33,950 nucleotides of DNA from Perkinsus olseni (lineage: Eukaryota; Perkinsozoa; Perkinsida; Perkinsidae), in assembly GCA_013115135.1 (NCBI GenBank), contig JABANP010000544.1, forward strand, positions 1 through 33,950. The letters run 5' to 3'. Every line of letters starts with the position of its first letter. Within the stretch, counting starts at the first letter, position 1. Under the pieces are notes generated by a model. That model was given only the letters and a program-made list of their open reading frames with translations, had not been told where the DNA came from and did no database searches. This document shows, piece by piece, positions 19,509 through 26,187 of the stretch. The translations under genes and the position numbers were made by a program.

Positions 19509-21198
19509 TCCTATCCTTAGGTGGCCAATCCTTTAATCCATCCCTCCTTCCCCCATCCCGTTGCCCGCGTTGCTTACTTCGATCCTTATCCGATCCATCC
19601 AAGGACACATAATCCTTTTCTTTCTCCACTGCATCCTTATCTCCCGGATCTTGGGCGGACTCTCTTGGGGGCTCTTGAACGGATGCGGTACCTGTGCGTC
19701 CCTTTTCCTTTCTCACTTCTTTATCCTTCCTTGGCACCTTAGTGGTGTCTAAATTCCCTTCCTCTACTTCCATATCATAACAACTTGAGGAAGATCCTCC
19801 AGTATGGTTGAGCCTTGCATCATTTAATTCTTCAAGTAGTAATGGTGCAGTCTCTTGCATTCCTCGACCAACAGAGGTCGACGAATTAGGTAGGTCGCCC
19901 TCGCGGACAGCCTTACCAATCGATAACATATAACAGCATACTGAGTTAGTAGTAGGGATTACTGTAGTGGTAGCAGTATTACTCACAGCCATACCAATGG
20001 TACAAGGTGTGCCCTTCACAGCGGCACCATAGTCGCGACCAACATCCACTCTCCCCATGACACCAACAGAACCACCAACACCAGGATACCCACCATACAG
20101 GGGATTGTTGTCCATAGAAGGCATTACCCATTGATCCTCTCCAATCCCCACCATACGGACACGTTCCTTTCCAGAACTTGATGGGGGTGATATCATTACC
20201 CTGTCGAGGTTCCCTACGATACCAATATCAGCTCGAAAGTCATATGGTACCTCTAATGATACCATGCCTCGAGTGTGGCCCGCGTGCTCTCCCAATAGGC
20301 CCTCTTGGTTACCCAAGGAAGATACACCCGCCGTAGTAACCTCCCGGCAGTCCCTAGTCCTCGAAGTCCAGAGGACTCGAGAGTCGCCGGTGGATAAGAC
20401 ATCACAGGGATCTCGTTGATGAGAACGGCCACAACAAACCAATCCTTCAGTCAACGTCCCACTATCCGATATACCGTCACAACTCCCCAAAATCATAGGG
20501 TAAGTAGGACCGTAACCAGAACCATAGGTAATGGTCGCCTGGCCATCCTCCAGGCGTGCTAGTTCCGAAACAGTGCCGGTGTTACTGATAATGTGGCTAC
20601 CTCCGATAGGGTCGTCCAAGTGGGGGCCCACTCTCAGGAGCCCATAATGTCGCACAAGGACCAATGGCACACACCCTATAACATCGGCCGAGAATCCTTC
20701 TGGCAACACCCATAGTGGATCTCCAACACTCAACACATGTAACTGTTCCCTCTCTAGCGTCAGGTTTGGAACCATGCTAGCGCCGTCAGTAACGTAGCTA
20801 CCTCCGATAGGGTCGTCCAAGTGGGGGCCTACTCTCAGGAGCCCATAATGTCGCACAAGGACCAATGACTCACGCCCTGCAGCCCTAGCCAAGTATCCTT
20901 CTGGCAACACCCATAGTGGACCTTGAGCACTCAACGCATGCAACGATTCCCTAACTGACCTTCCCGTAGACGATACGTCTCCATCAAATCTTAGAAGACC
21001 CTCGCTACGAGGTCCCTGTTGCCTCACAATGCTCCTCTGTACAACAGGGCCAGCTCCTTTCTCACCTAATCTGGCAGTGAGCGGTGTGCTGGACGCCCTA
21101 CCATCACCTAATCTGGCAGTGACAATAGGACAGATCCGCGCCTCCCCAGATCTATGAAAGACGCCAGACCTTACCCGTTCCTCACCGAATCTGGGCAA
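19450..21198 (-). CDS. ORF1 segment: repeat-containing region of unknown function
   Basis: 582 open codons between the LTR-derived start and the RS-rich region. It has an internal 67-residue duplication (VLVRHYGLLRVGPHLDDPIG appears twice, 201 bp apart) and three short TARLGD/TARLGE/PRFGEE repeats near its beginning. The C-terminal part is rich in Lys, Asp and Glu (KDKEVRKEKGR). No recognised domain. The frame differs from the segments on both sides, and only one copy spans this part, so programmed frameshifting and simple damage cannot be told apart. Confidence 0.6.
   Translation of the reverse strand: MPRFGEERVRSGVFHRSGEARICPIVTARLGDGRASSTPLTARLGEKGAGPVVQRSIVRQQGPRSEGLLRFDGDVSSTGRSVRESLHALSAQGPLWVLPEGYLARAAGRESLVLVRHYGLLRVGPHLDDPIGGSYVTDGASMVPNLTLEREQLHVLSVGDPLWVLPEGFSADVIGCVPLVLVRHYGLLRVGPHLDDPIGGSHIISNTGTVSELARLEDGQATITYGSGYGPTYPMILGSCDGISDSGTLTEGLVCCGRSHQRDPCDVLSTGDSRVLWTSRTRDCREVTTAGVSSLGNQEGLLGEHAGHTRGMVSLEVPYDFRADIGIVGNLDRVMISPPSSSGKERVRMVGIGEDQWVMPSMDNNPLYGGYPGVGGSVGVMGRVDVGRDYGAAVKGTPCTIGMAVSNTATTTVIPTTNSVCCYMLSIGKAVREGDLPNSSTSVGRGMQETAPLLLEELNDARLNHTGGSSSSCYDMEVEEGNLDTTKVPRKDKEVRKEKGRTGTASVQEPPRESAQDPGDKDAVEKEKDYVSLDGSDKDRSKQRGQRDGGRRDGLKDWPPKDRSGRKEFKGRSERANERTSE
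20596..20997 (-). repeat. In-frame 201-bp tandem duplication in ORF1
   Basis: Units 20596-20796 and 20797-20997 begin with gctacctccgatagggtcg. The first 75 bp are almost identical; the remainder is diverged but alignable (ccttctggcaacacccatag in both). 201 bp equals 67 codons, so the frame is kept. Confidence 0.8.
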
Positions 21199-22075
21199 GG
21201 AGTTGGGGGTGTTGATGACCTCTGCGACAATCAGCGTCAGGGATCACCCTGAATGCCAAGCCTTTCGGAGCAGACGGTACCCTTGTGAGTTGATGGTAAC
21301 ATGCATGGGCCGTCCTTACCACCCTCCTCTTCCATATCTCCAGTATCAGAAACGTCGACCATACCAGCGTGGGCCCGTGCAGGTAAACAGGCCGTAATCT
21401 CAATTCTATCCGGACATGGATACTCGCTGGGGAGGTCCTTAGGCTTCCCCTGTATAGCCTGTTCAGCCTCCCCTCGGGTGCCTCCGAACTCTCCAGGACC
21501 GTAGACATACCATCCTGAATATCCTGACATTCTGGACCCTCTAGTAGCTCCTTAAGCATGATGCCAAACCGCGGTAACCATACATAAGGGCGCTCGTCAG
21601 CAGTCATGGGGGTAGTTCCTAATTCCATTCTCCCACGAATAGATACACTTTGCGTATCCTCGCTTTGTACATCCGTTCCTCCATAAGGAGATTCCGCGGT
21701 GATGCTCCCTATGGTGTATAGGGTCGAAGGTGTCTCTTGAGGGGTACCCAAATCTCCATCCAATCCCTTAAGACCAACCCATACATAATCCTTACTCCCT
21801 TGATCGGTCTCAAGGTCCTCACCCCTCTGAGAACTCATCCCGGTAGAATGTGCGCGGCGGCGGTTATACTTAACCAAAGGCGTAGGTAGTTTCCCAGTAG
21901 GCGTAGGCAACCGCTGCGTATAGTGACTGGGATCACTCTCAACTCTCCCTAAGATCTTGGAACGAACCGTACGACTAGCACGTTCCTTGACCTTCACAAT
22001 CCTATCAATTGGTTTAAGTCCATCCGACTGATCAACGACTCTATTGGAACTCTTGCCACTACGAGTCAATACCAT
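21182..22075 (-). CDS. ORF1 segment: N-terminus, starting inside the 5' LTR
   Basis: True ATG at 22073-22075 (MVLTRSGKSSNRVV). The first 75 or so residues are encoded by the LTR itself (to 21849), basic and resembling the MV(x)TRSG starts common in retrotransposon Gag proteins. From RRRAHSTGM onward the sequence is internal to the element. The segment is 297 codons and ends at 21182, where the next segment continues in a different frame with a 17-bp overlap. Because the LTR holds the start, the 3' LTRs of A and B each carry an orphan 85-codon copy. Confidence 0.75.
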   Translation of the reverse strand: MVLTRSGKSSNRVVDQSDGLKPIDRIVKVKERASRTVRSKILGRVESDPSHYTQRLPTPTGKLPTPLVKYNRRRAHSTGMSSQRGEDLETDQGSKDYVWVGLKGLDGDLGTPQETPSTLYTIGSITAESPYGGTDVQSEDTQSVSIRGRMELGTTPMTADERPYVWLPRFGIMLKELLEGPECQDIQDGMSTVLESSEAPEGRLNRLYRGSLRTSPASIHVRIELRLRPVYLHGPTLVWSTFLILEIWKRRVVRTAHACYHQLTRVPSAPKGLAFRVIPDADCRRGHQHPQLLAQIR

Positions 22076-22454
22076 CGTGACTATTCAACTCAATGCCTAA
22101 CTCAGTAGACAATACCGTAACTAACCCTTGACTACGATACCGTTCAGACGAAGCGTAGCCACTAGCGGATGAGATACCTCAAATCACGGTAAATCACCCT
22201 GAGCCTGGGCTCAAGTCCAACGTAAGTAAACGACCTTATTCGTTCACGAACGCCTGCCCCCCAAGGATCCTCACAACCCTTAAGGAGACAGCACGCGTGC
22301 ACAAATCGGTGACCTCACAACACCGAGGCTAGCACAATAGACAGCACAGACAATATAGTAAATACCGTAACAAGGTAACGATAAATACTATCATACAAGA
22401 GACAGATCAACCATAATAGTCAACAGGTCTCCGTACACTGCGCTGAACCGCACA
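21849..22454 (-). repeat. 5' LTR of copy B (606 bp)
   Basis: Starts TGTGCG and ends CGCACA on the plus strand. Followed by ACGT, the target duplication. A weak TATA-like stretch (ctatattg on the minus strand) lies near 22350, upstream of the ORF1 ATG, and could belong to the LTR promoter. Confidence 0.9.
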
Positions 22455-22458
22455 ACGT
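22455..22458. other. Target site duplication, right (ACGT)
   Basis: Pairs with 13298-13301. The sequence after it (atatccagcc…) would be the original continuation of the R-flank before insertion. Confidence 0.7.
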
Positions 22459-22491
22459 ATATCCAGCCATTCACTTTAGACTGAAACCACC

Positions 22492-22508
22492 CTGAGCGAG
22501 TCGCTCAG
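22492..22508. other. 17-bp palindrome with one central base
   Basis: CTGAGCGA, G, TCGCTCAG. It lies just left of an RNase H remnant, as the palindrome at 8569-8595 lies just beyond a recombinase remnant. Confidence 0.55.
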
Positions 22509-22690
22509 AGCGACCGCCAGGGATGACTAGGCCTCGGCTCGGAATCTCTCATCTCGCGCCGGGCGAAAGCCTCTGATGCTGAACTCAGGGCTTGCGGGAC
22601 CTCCCTCCCCTCGGTCAGCCTGCTCAATGCGTCGGCCATGTCGTTGTTGGTGCCACTCACGTGGCCCCCCATCCCGTGGTAGAGGCATCG
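22505..22690 (-). pseudogene. RNase H C-terminal remnant of a retroelement
   Basis: The minus-strand reading contains YHGMGGHVSGTNNDMADALSRL, the typical end of a retroelement RNase H (His…Gly-x-x-Asn-x-x-Ala-Asp-x-Leu-Ser-Arg), with a conserved His and Asp. Nothing upstream in the frame belongs to an RT; a SINE-like repeat follows at about 22710. It could be the missing tail of a DIRS-like or Ty3-like element. Confidence 0.65.
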
Positions 22691-22714
22691 ACGGCTATGC
22701 AGACCCGCGGTGGC

Positions 22715-22886
22715 TTCCTGCAGGACAGTAGAAGGAACTGAAAAGGGTAAAGGCCAGCACTCCGCTAAGTCTTGGTTAACTCTTCTAACTTCTACTAACC
22801 TCAACGTAAAAGGGGAAGAGTCCGTGCTGAGAAAGAGGAGCTCGGCGCAATATTCCGGGTCCGAATCCCGGCAAGGGCTTTTTTCT
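22715..22886 (+). repeat. SINE-like repeat with a Pol III B-box-like end, copy 1
   Basis: Homologous along its length to about 23915-24045. The right end has a tRNA T-arm-like hairpin (CCGGG-TCCGAAT-CCCGG), then CAAGGGC and a run of six Ts, as expected of a Pol III transcript end. The 5' acceptor strand (GCCCTTG) is not found upstream, so this is not an intact tRNA gene. Confidence 0.5.
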
Positions 22887-23130
22887 CGGGAGCATCTGTC
22901 ATTTCTGTGTCGGCTAACGGGCGTGGAAAAGCTCGACTTCTTTGAGATCCTCGAAACGGGAGAATCCTGTAAATCATCTTAGCTTGATGGCTACCGGAAG
23001 AGAAGTCGGTATCAGGAAATGCAACGCGCTGGTCGTCGAAACGCGCTAAGGCCAAAAGACAAGGAATCGTTTTCGCTCGCCCTGCGATGTCTCCGGGGAC
23101 AGCGTCTTAGATTCGGGCAATTCCCAAAAT

Positions 23131-23210
23131 CCAAGGCACCTGACCGATATCCAAGGCATCTGACCGAAATCCAAGGCTTTCGACCAAAATCCAAGGCGGG
23201 TGAGCGTTTT
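23131..23210. repeat. 20-bp tandem repeat, four units
   Basis: Units at 23131, 23151, 23171 and 23191 each begin ccaaggc and have a period of exactly 20 bp (ccaaggcacctgaccgatat and variants). The fourth is the most diverged. Confidence 0.85.
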
Positions 23211-23234
23211 ACAGAGCGGTACGCGCGGCGGTGA

Positions 23235-23760
23235 GCCTCCCTATGATGACTCGCAGAACTCTCAGGAGCAACCTTCATACCACAGGTTGACTTCCCGACC
23301 CGCAACGCATGGGGGGTAACATGACTCTTAGAGATTCCTTCCTTCACTTTCCTACCACGCACCTTCTTTATCATATCCGTGTCACGGTTACGTGGCACAT
23401 CCGTAGACTTTCCTGATCGCGTAACAACCATTCCGAACTCAGATAACTCAAAGCCTAGCTCAGTTGATATATATCGATAATCCGTAGCGACAACCTTTAT
23501 TCCTCGATGACTCAAAAACCCCAAATCTATAGGGATTCGCAAAGCCATAGCGAATGATCCTGTGCTCAGCATAGTGCAACCATTGGTCACAAACCATAGC
23601 AACACAATGGCGACCATACTATCCATATCGTCCTACAATCGATATGGATCCCTAGCAACTGCTGTTCACACGAAGCAACAACAGAAGAACAGAAGTCACA
23701 GTAAAACCGTGCGACCAACAAAGTGCGCAGCACGCATGCACAACAAGTAGCGCTCGCCCA
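23235..23760 (-). pseudogene. Relic of a related LTR and ORF1 start
   Basis: On the minus strand an ATG is followed by VVTRSGKST, close to MVLTRSGKSS of element B, then a basic region (KKVRGRKVKEG). Upstream of this ATG the DNA (ctcaaagcctagctcagttgata) resembles the LTR of element B at the same place (ctcaatgcctaactcagtagaca). The rest is diverged. It is a fragment of a second LTR family or an old member. Confidence 0.5.
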
Positions 23761-23889
23761 TGACCATAATCATCGGTAGTCATCATCAACATCATCACCA
23801 TAGTCCTTGATGATACCGTACATCAACAGTAAAACCCTCAGAGTCACAACCCGCGCAATACGGACGCGCGCAGCGGGCAGCACTTTTCA

Positions 23890-24046
23890 TGGGGTTTGGG
23901 TTCATGGAAGTTACGGTAAGCTCTCCACTAGGTCTTGGCCGATATCTTCTACCAGCCTTAACGTTGGAAGAGGAGAAGTTCGCAATGACAGACAGGAGCT
24001 CGACACATGATCCCCAGGTTCGAACCCCGGGAAGGGCTTTTTTCCT
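23890..24046 (+). repeat. SINE-like repeat, copy 2
   Basis: Aligns with 22715-22886 (gctctccactaggtcttgg versus gcactccgctaagtcttgg; caggagctcg versus gaggagctcgg). The B-box consensus GGTTCGAACCC lies at about 24016-24028 and is followed by CGGGAAGGGC and six Ts. A third, partial copy, only the left part (cagtactctgctaggtcttgg), lies at about 25702-25735. Confidence 0.5.
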
Positions 24047-24206
24047 ATATTCTCTTTTTCACCACAATTCTCTTCCTTCTGCGACAGTTTTAACCCCTTT
24101 ATCGCAATTTCCTCCATTGTACCACCTTTTCTCCAGACTCTGGAGCCCAGAGCTACTTCTATTCGGGTTTCCAGGGCCGTTAGTACACTTTCAACCCTCG
24201 GGTGAC

Positions 24207-24263
24207 TGCTACTCATTGTGCGCCGATCGTCTTGTGCATGCGTGCATAGCTTATTCCGTGAAG
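24207..24263. repeat. Direct repeat pair a (with 25473-25524)
   Basis: About 50 bp, ctactcattgtgcgccgatcg through gtgcatagcttattcc, nearly identical at the two places. Here it is followed by 380 bp of unrelated sequence before repeat b; at the second place repeat b follows directly. Confidence 0.85.
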
Positions 24264-24435
24264 GTCTCGCAAGAGAGCAAGTTCAAGCAAGTGCACGAAT
24301 GATGGAAGAATGGGAGTGTTCCGCTACCGCAACCGCATTGTACCGGCGTACTAGGGCTCCCATAGCCATAGAGCGTGACAAGTCTCACTGCGATTGCCGA
24401 CTTGGCACTGTTTTTTTAATCAAGTTGGTTGGGGG

Positions 24436-24627
24436 ACACTAACGCATGCCGAGTTACCGTGGGTCGTACCTGGCGGCATGGTTAGTGTGACCAAGCTTAC
24501 ACTGGGGCTCGAGGCCCAAGGTAAGACCCTGAAAGGGTTCGGGCCTCGGGTTCACAGTGCTTGGTCCTCTCCCACACTCTCGACCAACCGTCCGCGCCGA
24601 GAGGCAGGGGGTTCCGAATAAGGGAAC
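24436..24627. other. Densely folded segment, candidate structured RNA
   Basis: Four consecutive hairpins. SL1: ACACTAAC (24436-24443) and CATGCCG (24445-24451) pair with CGGCATG (24474-24480) and GTTAGTGT (24481-24488). SL2 begins at the next base: GACCAAGC (24489-24496) pairs with GCTTGGTC (24559-24566); then an almost unbroken helix, 24501-24517 with 24541-24558, is capped by ACCCT-GAA-AGGGT. SL3: CTCTCG (24577-24582) with CGAGAG (24598-24603). SL4: GTTCC with GGAAC (24611-24627). I do not recognise it as U1-U6, SRP, RNase P or tRNA. Orientation is unknown. It lies wholly inside the 380-bp block that is absent from the second repeat locus. Confidence 0.55.
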
Positions 24628-24642
24628 GGGCCTTGACCTCGA

Positions 24643-24733
24643 GAGACTAAGCTAAGAAGCAGGAAGTAGAAGACTTTACCATCTTTCTCGCCTTGCGTTG
24701 ATTATGAGCAACAACGGAGAAGCAACAGCTGGT
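24643..24733. repeat. Direct repeat pair b (with 25525-25612)
   Basis: About 90 bp, from ctcgagagactaag through ggagaagcaaca, with only a few differences from 25525-25612. Both copies contain the same potential start, ATG AGC AAC AAC GGA GAA. Confidence 0.9.
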
Positions 24734-25209
24734 GCCCAGAACGCACGTGAACCTCCTGAGACCTCTACAACCTCACCTACGCCTCTCGAGGAGCTCATCA
24801 AATATCTGGAACGCCCAAACTTCGACTACCTCCACAACGAGGACATCACCAATGACAACAACTGGACCCCAGACACACAGCGACCCTACTAAGACTCCAA
24901 CAATCCCTCTAAACTACTTACAAGTCTACACCGTCGACGACCTCGACTAAATCACCGACGTCAACATCTCTGACTACACCAAACTACCCACAGCAACAAC
25001 TGATGCTTACACCACCAACCACCCTACTTGGACCTACCACCTCCACTACCTCTATCTACCCTATCTCTGAAGGACAATCTACTCATCTCAACGCCATCTC
25101 TGAAGGACAATCTACTCATCTCAACGCCCTCTCTGAAGGACAATTTAGTGAACTCACTTCACACAATCACCTCATCAAGCTTGAAAACGGCTACTCATAC
25201 ACCGCCTGA
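24698..25209 (+). pseudogene. Thr/Pro-rich ORF of unknown function, broken
   Basis: The first frame starts at an ATG near 24703 (MSNNGEATAGAQ) and stops at 24892. Other Thr/Pro/Ser-rich frames follow to 25209 and 25555. A 33-bp in-frame repeat (ISEGQSTHLNA) lies at 25063-25146. I recognise no domain. The ATG and first eight codons recur at 25585 in the second repeat copy, where the frame continues differently. It could be a decayed host or element gene. Confidence 0.35.
25063..25146 (+). repeat. 33-bp tandem repeat (two and a half units)
   Basis: Units 25063-25095 and 25096-25128 are identical; a partial third runs to 25146. The period is a multiple of three. Confidence 0.9.
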
Positions 25210-25472
25210 CGAGCTTCAACCCCTAACCCTTAACCTTCGACCTTCAACCCTCACTAACAGTCTACCCAACTACAACTCTACCTCTACTACTGCCTACTTT
25301 AACACCAACGTCGCATATGTGATATATACTGTCTGGACCACAACGTATGTCTCAAGCTATCTCAATGGATCCGGAACAACGCCTTACTACGGAGGGGGGG
25401 ATCCCTCATCACTCTTTACTTCTCTCCTTTTTCATCTCAACATCTCATACTTCTCTACTCGGAGGAACAAGT

Positions 25473-25612
25473 GTTACTCATTGTGCGCCGATCGTCTTGT
25501 GCATGCGTGCATAGCTTATTCCCCTCGAGAAACTAAGCTTAGAAGCAGAAAGTAGAAGACTTTACCATCTTTCTCGCCTTGCGTTGATTATGAGCAACAA
25601 CGGAGAAGCAAC
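25473..25612. repeat. Direct repeats a and b, adjacent copy
   Basis: Here repeat a (25473-25524) and repeat b (25525-25612) are joined without the 380-bp block that separates them at 24264-24642. Confidence 0.85.
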
Positions 25613-25639
25613 AGGTGACCTATTACCTATGACGCAAGG

Positions 25640-25671
25640 CCTTCGGGTTTGGGGTGAAGGTCACCCGAAGG
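25640..25671. other. Hairpin, 9-bp perfect stem
   Basis: CCTTCGGGT (25640-25648) with ACCCGAAGG (25663-25671), 14-base loop. Confidence 0.55.
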
Positions 25672-25736
25672 GCGACCTGAGTCGGGTTTCTGGCTCACGG
25701 GGGTTACGGTCAGTACTCTGCTAGGTCTTGGTTTTC

Positions 25737-26187
25737 TTCAACCGATCGCTCGTGCCTTACTAGGAGAGGGGATGGGGGAAGGAGCACGTCCTAGGGTGCG
25801 ACCTCCCCGGGGGAAGGAGCACGTCCTAGGGTGCGACCTTCCCGTACTGACGACGCCCGCCAGTACCTCCTAGTAAGAGCGCGCGGAGGGGGGGTGGGTG
25901 GGTGGGAAGACGAAAAGGAGACTTCTGCCTCCTTGCCTTGCTCGTCGATCCCACCATTCCTTTCTCCCTGCCCCATCCGTTTGGAGGTTCTCCTCCCAAG
26001 GGCCCTTTCACTTCCTCCTTTCCGACACTTGCATGAAGTCATCTTCGCTCCGCTTGAACTAGCTCAATAAATTGAGCTCTATTCAACCGATCGCTCGTGC
26101 CTTACTAGGAGAGAGGGATGGGGGAAGGAGCACGTCCTAGGGTGCGACCTTCCCGTACTGACGACGCCCATCCATCCCTCTCTCCCT
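25737..26187. repeat. Nested direct and inverted repeats beside the DIRS-like element
   Basis: A block beginning ttcaaccgatcgctcgtgcc occurs at 25737-25859 and 26082-26169. Inside the first copy, ggaaggagcacgtcctaggg is itself duplicated in tandem. Inverted pairs include TTACTAGGAG (25757-25766) with CTCCTAGTAA (25867-25876), and GGAGAGAGGGATG (26108-26120) with CATCCCTCTCTCC (26173-26185). The block ends where the RT/RNase H frame of the DIRS-like element ends and may be its terminal repeat complex. Confidence 0.7.

Larger units (their letters stand above)
13302..22454 (-). mobile_element. Complete LTR retrotransposon (copy B), no visible RT or integrase
   Basis: A 9,153-bp element bounded by LTRs (13302-13906; 21849-22454) and a 4-bp ACGT duplication. 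Read on the minus strand: 5' LTR; ORF1 from 22075 to 16321 through several frames (repeat-rich region, RS-rich region, Gag, three CCHC knuckles, retropepsin, acidic tail); a 565-bp gap; ORF2 (15755-14078); 3' LTR. I searched the translated pieces for RT (YxDD), RNase H and DDE or chromodomain integrase signatures and found none. It is therefore best described as a non-autonomous element with gag and protease, comparable in concept to TR-GAG elements of plants. No clear primer-binding site (TGG…) follows the 5' LTR. Confidence 0.85.

Noticed and set aside
21836..21848. tRNA primer-binding site next to the 5' LTR
   Set aside because: The sequence just inside the LTR (ttctaccggg on the minus strand) does not start with TGG and matches no tRNA end that I can name.
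22715..22886. Intact tRNA gene
   Set aside because: T-arm and terminator are present but no matching 5' acceptor or D-arm at proper spacing.
24264..24642. The 379-bp block read as an intron spliced out of the second copy
   Set aside because: It begins GT but the exact junction ends GA, not AG, on the plus strand, and there is no coding frame joined across it.
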